A DNA stretch of 36,882 nt from Gammaproteobacteria bacterium. GTDB taxonomy: Bacteria > Pseudomonadota > Gammaproteobacteria > Pseudomonadales > Azotimanducaceae. Location: NCBI GenBank assembly GCA_026709365.1, contig JAPOTD010000056.1, positions 1 through 36,882 of the forward strand, read 5' to 3'. The position numbers were made by a program, and so were the translations under genes. The notes beneath the pieces are model-generated. The model worked only from the letters and a program-made list of their open reading frames with translations. It made no database searches and was not told the DNA's origin. Shown in pieces: positions 7,346 to 15,492 of this stretch; the first letter of the stretch is position 1; each line of letters opens with the position of its first letter.

Positions 7346-10300
7346 TCACGATTCGACTGTCCCCTCCAGCGAGTTCACAAGCTGGTTGACGTCCGCGGCA
7401 CTTTCTTCGCCTTGCGGCGCCACAGCGGCTAGGGTCAAGCGGCGGCGCGCTTCGGGGGGCAGCCGATCTCGGTTGTCCGTGTAGCCCTCGTCCGCGAGCC
7501 ATTGTTCGAATTCGTCGGCCTTGCTCTTGCGGAAACCGCTCAGACGGCGTTGGCGCAGCGCGTCAATGAGCGCCGCGCCGTCGCCTTGCAGTTCGTCAGC
7601 CAATTCAGCAGCCCCGTCGATGAAGTTGTCAGTTATGGCAGCGGCCTGCTCAAGGACTGCGCGGTTGACGGGCCGGCCCCGGCCTTGGCGCCAGAGGCCC
7701 GTCCAAGTTCTTGTGGCTTCGCATCGTTGCTTTAGGCGGCTGCGGACCGCGGCGTCAGGAATGGCGCCCTCGGCGGCGTTGCTGGCGAGCAGGCTGTCGA
7801 GTTGGCCGAGCGTTTTGATCCGCCAAGTGGCCATCAGGCGGTGCAGCAATTCGAGGTCGTCGCGGAGCAGGTGGAAGAGGTGGATGCCGCCCGGATCAAG
7901 GCGTGGGTCGAAGTGCGCAACGCCTAGCAGCGCTGCGTAGCTGGCCGCATCGTGGCCGGCCGGGGACGGCAGTGACGGTGGGGTTTCGACCTGGAAGTCC
8001 TTGGCTTCGAGGCGCGCCGTGCCGAAACGGACTGCCGCCAGATCGACCACTGGAGGTTCTGCACCCGTTGCCTGCCGCCACAAGGCGCTTTCGTGGCGTC
8101 GGGCGGAGAGGTAGAAGATCTGCCGCTCGCCCGCTTCGGCCAACCGGGTGAGCGTGTTGGCCATCACGGCGAAACGGTCCTCATCGCTGGTGGTCAGCGC
8201 CTCGTCGAGGAACAGCGGCAGGGATTCACCGCCTTGCTCCTGGGCTTCCGTCCAAGCCAGGCGCAGGGCCAGCAGCAGTTGCATGCGGGTGCCGGAAGAG
8301 AGTTCCTCTAAGGTCCTGAGCTGTCCTTGTTTGAGATCGCGGGCGGCGAATCGGTTGCCGTCGCGCAGTTCGAGCGAGAACTCGTGCGCGGTCACCTGTT
8401 CGAATCGCTCCTTGGCTCGGCGCAGCAGGTCGGGTTCGTGCTGGCTCCTGAATTGACGCTCAATTTCGCTGAGCAGGGTCTCAGTGGCTTGGCTGCGCAA
8501 TGCTTCGTCGCGTTTGTCCTCAAGGGCCGCCGTGGCAGCGTCGAGTGCGCCTGCGGCCCGTTCCAGGTCGTGCTCCCGGCCAGCCTCATCGAGCTGGGTC
8601 TCGATGCGTTGGCGCTCCTTGATGACGTCCGTGTAAGTGTTCGCCTTGCTGCGGGCGCGCTCCAGGTCGGCTTTCAGTTGTTCGATCTCGCCGCTTTCAA
8701 CCGCGGCGATCAGTTCGGTGTGTTCAGCGAGTGCCGAGCGGAGCCTGCTTTCGTCGCGCATGGCATCCGTGAGCTTCTCGAACGCCTCCTTCCACTCGGC
8801 AAGGCGTTCGATTCGCCCCGCCAGTTCGTCGCGTTGATGGGTTTCAAGCGCGGCCTCGGCCAACAGGCCTTGAACGTCCTTCTCAACCCCCCTGACTTGA
8901 CGTTCGAGTGATTGGGCTTCCCGCCGGCAGGACGCGACCTTGCCTTGCGCATCGTTCGCGGCGTCCAAACGCCTCTTGAGGTGATTGAAGGCGATTCGCA
9001 GTTCCTCGATGGCCGCGTTTGCGGTCGTGGCGTCAAAGGGCGGCGCCTCGGCGGTCCGCCACTGTTCCAGAGAGCGGCGCACTTCCCCGGCCTCGGCGGC
9101 CATTTTGCCGTCGAGCTGCGCCAGCGCCAGCTTGCTTGCCTCGCACTGCTTGCGCGCTTGGTCCCATTGGCTGGCCACCTCGACCAGCCGGTAGAAGGGC
9201 GGTCCAGCCAATTCGGGGTTGAACCCAATCGCCTTGGCCAGTTCCGCCTTTTCCTTGCCCAAGCGCTCGATTGCGGATTGCGCATCCTCGATCTCCGCAC
9301 GCAGCTTGGGCGCAACCGAAGCCCTCTCCCGTTGCAGGATCAATTCGTTCAGGCGTGGCTCGACGGTGCGCCGCAGATGCCCTTCCACGGTGGCCGAAGA
9401 CCACGCCTTGGGCGGGTCGAGTTCGGTGTCCATAAACGCCTTCATGGCGTCATCGGCAACGGACGTGGCCTGCCCGGTTCGTTTTGCCTGTCCCACAAGC
9501 GCCCAAACCAACCCCAGCCCCGCAGCGGCAATGGCCACCAAGCCGCTCCACGCCCGCCCAATCACGGCCACCGCAGCGGCGATGGCCGCGAGGGCTGAGG
9601 CCGTGAGCCAGATGGCGCTGCTGATCCCCGGGCGGGTTGGGCCCGGCTGCGCGACGGCGGCCAACCAGCTTCGCAAAGCATCAACGCCCCCCCTATGTTG
9701 ATCGATCTCAGCGTCATCCGGCAGCTCGCCAGCCAACTTGAGTTGTTGCTGGAGTTCGCGAAGACGGGCTTGGACATCGACCAACGGCTCGACGATCGCC
9801 CTGGCTTGCTCGAGGCTGTCCGCGCTGAGGTTGGGGGCCTCTCCACTGCCTTGGAATTGAGCCTGAGCGGCCTGCAACGCCGCTTCGGCCTCGGTCGCAT
9901 CCTTTTCGGCACGCGCTCGGTCGCCTGCGTGGCGGTCCAAGGCATTCAAACGCGCCTCCATCCGGGCCACCGTCTCGGCTTCGGGGGCTGCGTCCGCCAA
10001 ACCGCTGTCCTGCCAGTCGGCTTGGGCCGCTTGGAGCTTGCGCTGCTCCTCCTGCATCCTTGCGCGCAGTTCCGCATCTTTTGCGTCGCAGGCTTCCAGC
10101 CGCTCCAGTTCGTTGCCCTTAAGCTTGTCCATGTCAGGGGGAAACTGCTTGACTGCGTCGTGCAGGTCTTCCCGCAGGTCGATGGCCCGGTGCAGTTCCA
10201 TCGCCTGCTGCAGTTGCTCAAGGCGCTCAGCGGCCCGCTGGGCTGCCTTGATGTCGCGGTCCAAGGCCGGCAACTTGGCCTCATCGCTCCGCAGGGCGGC

Positions 10301-10810
10301 ATAACGTCGCTCCACGTTTCCTAGGTCACTGCGGGCCTTTGACAGGGTGCCTTCCTCCTTTCGGCCCCAACGGCTCCCTAAAGCGATGCGCGGCGCATCC
10401 AAGTCGAAACCACCGCGCAAGGCTCGCCAGAGCTCCTCCGCCATCGCTTGGTCGCTTGGGTCATCAGCCAGCAGGCTTTCCATCGACAGGCGGTACAGGC
10501 TGATTTGGCCAGCGGACGGCAATGACGGAGACGTGGTGGGCTCACCGTCGCGCATCCAGACGACTTGCCCGCCGTTGCGCGTCACCTGCCAGCGGCTGCC
10601 GCCGATGTCGAACTCCGCTGCCAAGGACAGGGCGGGCGGGTCGCCTCTTCGATCAACGCCGCCCAACAAGTGCTTCAATGCGCGGGCCAAGCTGCTCTTG
10701 CCGATGGCGTTGGGGCCGGTGATGAGGATCACGCCGGCATCCGGCGGCGCGAACGTGAAGCCCGGCGTGATGCCCGGCAGGGCATGGATCGTCAGGCGGC
10801 GCAGGCGCAT
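7346..10810 (-). CDS. SbcC/Rad50-like (YhaN-like) coiled-coil ATPase with C-terminal extension
   Basis: Predicted 1154-residue ATPase that would partner the metallophosphoesterase encoded just upstream, as Rad50 partners Mre11. Residue numbers are approximate. Walker A GPNAIGKS is at 32-39, long coiled coils at 160-360 and 480-790, an ABC-type signature LSSGTR near 838, and Walker B LPLFLDEA near 865-871. Within the coiled coil, residues 396-441 are strongly hydrophobic (Ala/Leu/Ile/Val with a short Arg-Ala-Trp-Ser-Gly turn), a likely two-pass membrane hairpin as reported for YhaN-type proteins, so the complex may be membrane-attached. After the ATPase head about 210 more residues (from about 945) form a mostly helical extension I do not recognise. 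ATG 10810 overlaps the upstream stop by 1 nt (TGATG). The 3' end abuts toxin debris. Confidence 0.85.
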   Translation of the reverse strand: MRLRRLTIHALPGITPGFTFAPPDAGVILITGPNAIGKSSLARALKHLLGGVDRRGDPPALSLAAEFDIGGSRWQVTRNGGQVVWMRDGEPTTSPSLPSAGQISLYRLSMESLLADDPSDQAMAEELWRALRGGFDLDAPRIALGSRWGRKEEGTLSKARSDLGNVERRYAALRSDEAKLPALDRDIKAAQRAAERLEQLQQAMELHRAIDLREDLHDAVKQFPPDMDKLKGNELERLEACDAKDAELRARMQEEQRKLQAAQADWQDSGLADAAPEAETVARMEARLNALDRHAGDRARAEKDATEAEAALQAAQAQFQGSGEAPNLSADSLEQARAIVEPLVDVQARLRELQQQLKLAGELPDDAEIDQHRGGVDALRSWLAAVAQPGPTRPGISSAIWLTASALAAIAAAVAVIGRAWSGLVAIAAAGLGLVWALVGQAKRTGQATSVADDAMKAFMDTELDPPKAWSSATVEGHLRRTVEPRLNELILQRERASVAPKLRAEIEDAQSAIERLGKEKAELAKAIGFNPELAGPPFYRLVEVASQWDQARKQCEASKLALAQLDGKMAAEAGEVRRSLEQWRTAEAPPFDATTANAAIEELRIAFNHLKRRLDAANDAQGKVASCRREAQSLERQVRGVEKDVQGLLAEAALETHQRDELAGRIERLAEWKEAFEKLTDAMRDESRLRSALAEHTELIAAVESGEIEQLKADLERARSKANTYTDVIKERQRIETQLDEAGREHDLERAAGALDAATAALEDKRDEALRSQATETLLSEIERQFRSQHEPDLLRRAKERFEQVTAHEFSLELRDGNRFAARDLKQGQLRTLEELSSGTRMQLLLALRLAWTEAQEQGGESLPLFLDEALTTSDEDRFAVMANTLTRLAEAGERQIFYLSARRHESALWRQATGAEPPVVDLAAVRFGTARLEAKDFQVETPPSLPSPAGHDAASYAALLGVAHFDPRLDPGGIHLFHLLRDDLELLHRLMATWRIKTLGQLDSLLASNAAEGAIPDAAVRSRLKQRCEATRTWTGLWRQGRGRPVNRAVLEQAAAITDNFIDGAAELADELQGDGAALIDALRQRRLSGFRKSKADEFEQWLADEGYTDNRDRLPPEARRRLTLAAVAPQGEESAADVNQLVNSLEGTVES

Positions 10811-12075
10811 CAATCCGTCTCTGCGGATTGCGCCAGCAGCTGGTCGAGGGCGCGGTGGCCGGCTTCCTTCAGCCAGTGCGCCGGGTCAGGGTCGATGGGC
10901 GGCAAGGCGCTCCAAACGGGCTTCTCGGCTTCACGAGTGAGCCGTTCCCTCGCCAAGGCCACCAGGCGGTCCCGTTCTTTGTGGCCCTCGGACTCCTGCA
11001 GCCACATCAGCCGTTGGGCGAGCAGACCCGGCGGGTCGTTGCGTTCGGCCAGTTGCGCCAACTCGATTTCCGGGCGGGTTTGAGCGCTGAGCGCCTCGAT
11101 GAAGTAGTGCCGGTCGCCAGTGCCGGTGTAGATGGCGTCGCGATCCTCTTGGCTGAATTCCTCAAGAGCCTTGCTGCCAAACCGGGTGCGTCCCGTGAAG
11201 CGCAGGTCCAGCGCCATGGCCTCGGGCGCGTGGTTCGGGTCGGTGAAGCGCTCATCGGACCGGCGGAGGCTGGCGATGAGTTGGCTCTTCGCGTCGGCGG
11301 GTTCGGCAATGCCTTCAATGTCCACCTCCAAGCGTTCCCAACGCAAGGGCGCCAACGGCAGTTGGGCCATTTCGCTCAAGGCGCCGCGCTCAACCGTGAT
11401 GAGCCAAGGGCCGCGGACGCCGGATTCCCGACGGCTCAAGCCGGTGAGGCTGCCGAGGTAGCCGTTCGGCCTTGGTGCGCTGAGTGCGTCAGGCTTGTGG
11501 ATGTGGCCGAGCAGCCAGCCGTCGAGGCCTGCCCGCTCCAAATCCGCGCCAGTCACCGGGGCGTAGGGGCTTGCTCCGGCATCCCGGTCGCAGTGCAGGA
11601 GCCCCAAGTTGAGGCCGGGCCGGCGCTCGAAGGGCGCGTTCGGCAAGGGGCTTTGCAGCACCTTGGCTTGGGGAAACGACCAACCCCAGAGGGTGAGGGA
11701 TTCGGTTTCGTCGGGAAGCGTCCAAGCCTCCCACTGGCCACCTTGGCCAAGCAGCTTGAACTCCGGGATTTCGGCTGCCAGGCGGGGCAGGACTTTGACG
11801 TCGTGATTGCCCGCGACCCCCACCACGTCGATGCCCGCTTCGGCGAGGGTCTTGACGCCCCCTGCCAACTCCCGGTACGCCTCGAAAAAGTCGTCCTCCT
11901 TCTCCACCACGTCGCCCGCCAACGCCACGGCTTGCACCTTGGCTTTCAACGCTGCGGCGACCGTGCGTTGCCAAGCCCCCGCCGGGCCGAGCTCCCTCGC
12001 CCGATCCGCCAACGCGGGCGGCAAGCGCGACGGCCTGCGTCCCAAATGCATGTCGCCAACGGCGAGAATCTTCAT
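10810..12075 (-). CDS. SbcD/Mre11-like (YhaO-like) metallophosphoesterase
   Basis: 421-residue predicted DNA exonuclease/endonuclease subunit. The calcineurin-like phosphoesterase motifs appear in order: GDMHLG (metal ligands Asp and His), GDVVE, GNHD, LLHCD and GHIHKP; all metal-binding positions are filled. The C-terminal half (from about residue 240) would be the capping/dimerisation region. It is transcribed with the coiled-coil ATPase (1-nt overlap), a classic SbcDC/YhaOM-like pair; by architecture it resembles YhaO more than SbcD. I place the start at ATG 12075 (MKILAVGDMHLG) because the fold begins there; an in-frame ATG at 12099 would add eight residues and neither has a strong Shine-Dalgarno. 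It diverges from glcB across an 87-nt spacer. DNA end processing or repair is inferred from the family. Confidence 0.9.
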   Translation of the reverse strand: MKILAVGDMHLGRRPSRLPPALADRARELGPAGAWQRTVAAALKAKVQAVALAGDVVEKEDDFFEAYRELAGGVKTLAEAGIDVVGVAGNHDVKVLPRLAAEIPEFKLLGQGGQWEAWTLPDETESLTLWGWSFPQAKVLQSPLPNAPFERRPGLNLGLLHCDRDAGASPYAPVTGADLERAGLDGWLLGHIHKPDALSAPRPNGYLGSLTGLSRRESGVRGPWLITVERGALSEMAQLPLAPLRWERLEVDIEGIAEPADAKSQLIASLRRSDERFTDPNHAPEAMALDLRFTGRTRFGSKALEEFSQEDRDAIYTGTGDRHYFIEALSAQTRPEIELAQLAERNDPPGLLAQRLMWLQESEGHKERDRLVALARERLTREAEKPVWSALPPIDPDPAHWLKEAGHRALDQLLAQSAETD

Positions 12076-12115
12076 TTCGTTCGATTGTTCCCAAGGCATT
12101 TCCCGATGCCGCCGC

Positions 12116-12144
12116 TATACTAGCCCGCTTTCCGTTAGGCGGGC
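12116..12144 (+). promoter_or_regulatory. Probable glcB promoter -10 and leader hairpin
   Basis: TATACT at 12116-12121 is a near-consensus -10 box; no convincing -35 is seen at the right distance. Directly after it GCCCGC (12123-12128) can pair with GCGGGC (12139-12144) across a 10-nt loop, placing a hairpin at the very 5' end of the predicted transcript, just before the AAGGAG Shine-Dalgarno at 12152-12157. Such a 5' hairpin could protect the message; that is inference. The alaS promoter region has a similar layout (TATACT then a GC-rich leader). Confidence 0.45.
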
Positions 12145-12162
12145 AGTCAAGAAGGAGCGACG

Positions 12163-14352
12163 ATGGCAACAAGGGTAAGGCGCGGCGGCTTGCAGGTGGC
12201 CGCGGAACTCGACAAGTTGGTGACTGAACGCATGCTGCCCGGCACGGGCGTGGACGGCGATGCCTTTTGGGCGGGCTTTGAGGCGGCTCTTGATGAGTTG
12301 GGGCCGCTGAATCGCTCGCTGCTGGCGAAGCGGGAAGCCTTGCAGGAGCAGATCGACGCTTGGCATCTGGCCCGCAAGGGCCAGCCGCTCGATGCGGGGG
12401 CGTACCGCGCCTTCCTGGAGGAGATCGGCTACCTCGTCCCCCCGCCCGGCGATTTCACCATCGCCACGGACAAGGTGGATCCGGAAATCGCCGTTCTGGC
12501 GGGGCCGCAACTGGTGGTGCCGGTGATGAACGCCCGCTATGCGCTGAACGCGGCCAACGCTCGTTGGGGCAGCCTCTACGACGCCCTCTACGGCACCGAT
12601 GTGCTGCCGGAGACGCCGGGCCGCGAAAAGGGCAGCAGCTACAACCCGGCGCGGGGCGAATTGGTCATCGAACGGGCCGCCGAGTTTCTCGACCGGACCG
12701 TGCCGTTGGCGGGCGCCAGCCACAAGGACGTGCGCCTTTACGGCATCGGCCAAGGCGAGGGCGGCAATGGCCTGCGCGCGGTGTTGGCGGACGGCGGCAA
12801 CACCGGCCTCGCCGACCCCGGCCAGTTTCGGGGGCATGTGGGGGAGGATGAGCCGAGCGCCATCCTGCTGCGCCACCACGGCCTGCACATCGAGATTCAG
12901 ATCGACCGCGGCCACGAGGTGGGCGCCGCCCATCCGGCGGGCGTCAAGGACGTGGTGCTGGAGTCGGCGGTCACCACCATCCAGGACTGCGAGGATTCGG
13001 TGGCGGCGGTGGACGCCGAGGACAAGTGCTTGGTTTACGGCAACTGGCTGGGCCTGATGAAGGGCGATCTCGAAGAGCGGCTGGACAAGGGCGGGCGCAG
13101 CATCGTGCGGCGGCTGACTCCGGATCGCACCTACACCGGCAGCGACGGCGAACCGCTGACGCTGCCGGGGCGCAGCCTCATGCTGGTGCGCAACGTCGGC
13201 CATCTGATGACCTCCGATGCGGTGCTCGACAGCGCTGGCGACGAGGTGCCGGAGGGTTTTCTGGACGCTTTCCTGACCGCCTTGGCGGCGCTGCACGACC
13301 TGCAAGGGGAAGGGCCGGTGCGCAACTCCCGAACCGGCAGCGTTTACATCGTCAAGCCGAAGATGCACGGGCCGGAGGAGGTGGCGCTGACGGCCACCCT
13401 GTTCAGCCGGGTTGAGGGCACCTTGGGGCTTGCGCCGAACACGTTGAAGATCGGCGTCATGGACGAGGAGCGGCGCACCACGGTGAATCTGGCGGCCTGC
13501 GTCTTCGAGGCCCGCGAGCGCATCGTCTTCATCAACACCGGCTTCCTCGACCGCACCGGCGATGAAATCCACACCAGCATGCAGGCCGGCCCCTTCCTGC
13601 CCAAGGAGGCCATCAAGGCGCAGCCTTGGATCGCCGCCTATGAGGACGCCAACGTGGATGTCGGCTTGGCCAGTGGCTTTCGCGGCCAAGCCCAGATCGG
13701 CAAGGGCATGTGGCCGAAGCCGGACGAGATGGCGGAAATGCTCGCCGCCAAGATCGGCCATCCCAAGGCGGGCGCCAACACCGCCTGGGTGCCCTCGCCC
13801 ACTGCGGCCACCCTGCACGCGATGCACTACCACCAGGTTGACGTGGGCCAGCGGCAGGCGGAACTGGAGTCGCGCCCAGCCGCCAGCCTCGACGACATCC
13901 TGCGCATCCCGCTGCTGGCTGGGGAGAACCTTTCCGCCGAGCAGGTGCAGGCCGAGCTCGACAACAACGCCCAAGGCATCCTCGGCTATGTCGTGCGCTG
14001 GATCGATCAGGGCGTCGGCTGCTCCAAGGTGCCCGACATCAACGACGTGGGGTTGATGGAGGACCGCGCCACCTGCCGGATCTCCAGCCAGCACATGGCC
14101 AACTGGCTGCACCACGGGATTTGCAGCCCAGCCCAGGTCCAGGAGACCTTCGAGCGCATGGCGGCGGTGGTCGATGCCCAGAACGCGGGCGATCCCGCCT
14201 ACCGCAACATGGCGCCGAACTTCGCCGACAGCATCGCCTTCCAAGCGGCTAGGGATTTGGTGTTCAAGGGACTGGTCCAGCCGAGCGGCTACACTGAGCC
14301 GATCCTGCACGCCCGGCGGCGGGAGGCCAAGGCCCGAGCCAGCCGTGATTAA
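12163..14352 (+). CDS. glcB: Malate synthase G
   Basis: Condenses glyoxylate with acetyl-CoA to malate, allowing growth on C2 compounds such as acetate or glycolate; cytoplasmic monomer. The 729-residue length fits isoform G (723 in E. coli). The substrate-binding Arg is in [11 protein letters not shown] (Arg343) and the catalytic base Asp634 is in [14 protein letters not shown], both at the expected positions. Other family blocks are [31 protein letters not shown] and [25 protein letters not shown]. Start ATG 12163 follows AAGGAG by 5 nt. No isocitrate lyase or glycolate oxidase gene is in the window, so which pathway supplies glyoxylate cannot be told. The stop overlaps the next gene. Confidence 0.97.
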   Translation: MATRVRRGGLQVAAELDKLVTERMLPGTGVDGDAFWAGFEAALDELGPLNRSLLAKREALQEQIDAWHLARKGQPLDAGAYRAFLEEIGYLVPPPGDFTIATDKVDPEIAVLAGPQLVVPVMNARYALNAANARWGSLYDALYGTDVLPETPGREKGSSYNPARGELVIERAAEFLDRTVPLAGASHKDVRLYGIGQGEGGNGLRAVLADGGNTGLADPGQFRGHVGEDEPSAILLRHHGLHIEIQIDRGHEVGAAHPAGVKDVVLESAVTTIQDCEDSVAAVDAEDKCLVYGNWLGLMKGDLEERLDKGGRSIVRRLTPDRTYTGSDGEPLTLPGRSLMLVRNVGHLMTSDAVLDSAGDEVPEGFLDAFLTALAALHDLQGEGPVRNSRTGSVYIVKPKMHGPEEVALTATLFSRVEGTLGLAPNTLKIGVMDEERRTTVNLAACVFEARERIVFINTGFLDRTGDEIHTSMQAGPFLPKEAIKAQPWIAAYEDANVDVGLASGFRGQAQIGKGMWPKPDEMAEMLAAKIGHPKAGANTAWVPSPTAATLHAMHYHQVDVGQRQAELESRPAASLDDILRIPLLAGENLSAEQVQAELDNNAQGILGYVVRWIDQGVGCSKVPDINDVGLMEDRATCRISSQHMANWLHHGICSPAQVQETFERMAAVVDAQNAGDPAYRNMAPNFADSIAFQAARDLVFKGLVQPSGYTEPILHARRREAKARASRD

Positions 14353-15004
14353 GCTCCACGTCTTCCTGGACGCGGCGCCGGGTGCCGACCCGTTCCGTTA
14401 CCGGGGCGCGGCGGCGCTGAGCGAACTGCACCGAACGGCGCCGACGGCGGTGGAGTACGTCCAGACCCGCACCTTTGACCGGCAGCTTTCCGACGACCCG
14501 CCGCCCTTTGCCGGCGTCGCCGAATTGCGCTTCGACTACGCAGCGCCCGCCGTTGACGCCGCCGCCAATGTGACTCGGCTGGCCGGCCTTTGGGCGGATG
14601 GCGTCCGCGCTGCCGGTGTGGTGGTGGGCCATGAGCGCACCATCATGCGCCTGCCCGGCCACGTTCATGGCCAAGGCGTCAAGGGCGTGTTTCCCTTCGA
14701 CCGCAAGCCGGGCCTCGGCATCGACTACTTCCAGACCTACTGGTGGCGCACCCACGGCCCCATCGCCGCCCGCACCGAGCAGGCGCTGGCCTACTTCCAG
14801 TGCCACCCCTTGCGCCACCTCTACGACGACGGCGCACCGGCCTTCGACGGCGTCACCGAACTGCACTGGCCGGACTTCGCCACCGCCGAAGCCGCCATGG
14901 CGTCGCGCCAAATGCGCGAGGACCAGTCCCAGGATGCGCGGAACTTTGCCGACCCCGATAGCGTGCGGCTGTTCATGGCGGCGGAGGAAGTGGTTCAGCC
15001 TTGA
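14345..15004 (+). CDS. EthD-domain protein
   Basis: 219-residue protein with two dimeric alpha+beta-barrel halves suggested by repeated strand-helix patterns. The segment [12 protein letters not shown]-like ([13 protein letters not shown]), [34 protein letters not shown] is typical of the EthD family: the FxTYWxxxHGP motif is its signature. EthD proteins accompany degradative oxygenases or act on polyketide-like or alkyl substrates; the biochemical role here is unknown. The frame starts at GTG 14345 inside the end of glcB (8-nt overlap), so it is likely co-translated with malate synthase. The 3' end overlaps the convergent PIN-like gene by 10 nt. Confidence 0.75.
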   Translation: MIKLHVFLDAAPGADPFRYRGAAALSELHRTAPTAVEYVQTRTFDRQLSDDPPPFAGVAELRFDYAAPAVDAAANVTRLAGLWADGVRAAGVVVGHERTIMRLPGHVHGQGVKGVFPFDRKPGLGIDYFQTYWWRTHGPIAARTEQALAYFQCHPLRHLYDDGAPAFDGVTELHWPDFATAEAAMASRQMREDQSQDARNFADPDSVRLFMAAEEVVQP

Positions 15005-15492
15005 CCCACGTGGGCTTTAGGGGTCCGGCTTCGAGGTTTTTGGCAACGGCTTTGGCGAAGCAGGTTGCGGCGCTGAGGATTGAAGTCCTGGGTCACGTTT
15101 GTCGAGTAAACCCTGCCTCGTGGATTCGGGACTAGACCGCGGTCCCTGAAGTCGTCGGTTAAGTCGCGGTCGTTGGAGTACAGCAGTCGAGCACCGCTGA
15201 TCCGGGCCAATGCGATGATGTGGGCGTCGTTGGAGCGGCACTCTTGTTTGTCTTCGAGCTGTTGCTGTAGTTGATTGACCTTGCTTTGGTTGATCAAGGT
15301 GGTCCTGCCCGCCAAAGTTGCTTGTTGCCACCACACTTGAAATGTGCTGTTGCCGTCGAGTTCTCTTTTGTTTTGGCCTCCCGACACCAAATGGCCGCTC
15401 GAATCCAGCCAATCGAGAAAGCCCGTGCCGGCAGGCGTCCGTTTGTTGCCGAAGACTTCGCCGCAAACGTCGTTGTCGAGGATCGCGCACAT
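14995..15492 (-). CDS. PIN-like nuclease, partner of the AAA ATPase upstream
   Basis: 165-residue protein with a probable PIN-domain fold. Acidic positions that suit the PIN active site are Asp6/Asp8 in the first strand (AILDNDVC), Glu44 (KRELDG), Asp89 (SNDAHIIALARISGA, the classic helix after the third acidic residue) and Asp108/Asp110 (LLYSNDRDLTDDF). The C-terminal 40 residues are basic (QRRNLLRQ, KPRSR) and may bind nucleic acid. Its ATG overlaps the ATPase stop by one base (TGATG), so the two proteins are very likely made together and work together. By family such proteins are ribonucleases; the target is unknown. No VapB-like antitoxin is encoded next to it, which distinguishes it from VapBC. 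The base composition is less GC-rich than flanking genes. Convergent with the EthD gene. Confidence 0.72.
   Translation of the reverse strand: MCAILDNDVCGEVFGNKRTPAGTGFLDWLDSSGHLVSGGQNKRELDGNSTFQVWWQQATLAGRTTLINQSKVNQLQQQLEDKQECRSNDAHIIALARISGARLLYSNDRDLTDDFRDRGLVPNPRGRVYSTNVTQDFNPQRRNLLRQSRCQKPRSRTPKAHVGQG

Noticed and set aside
7502-10940. Many medium plus-strand frames opposite the SbcC/SbcD-like genes
   Set aside because: No recognisable domains or ribosome-binding sites; all overlap well-supported genes on the other strand.
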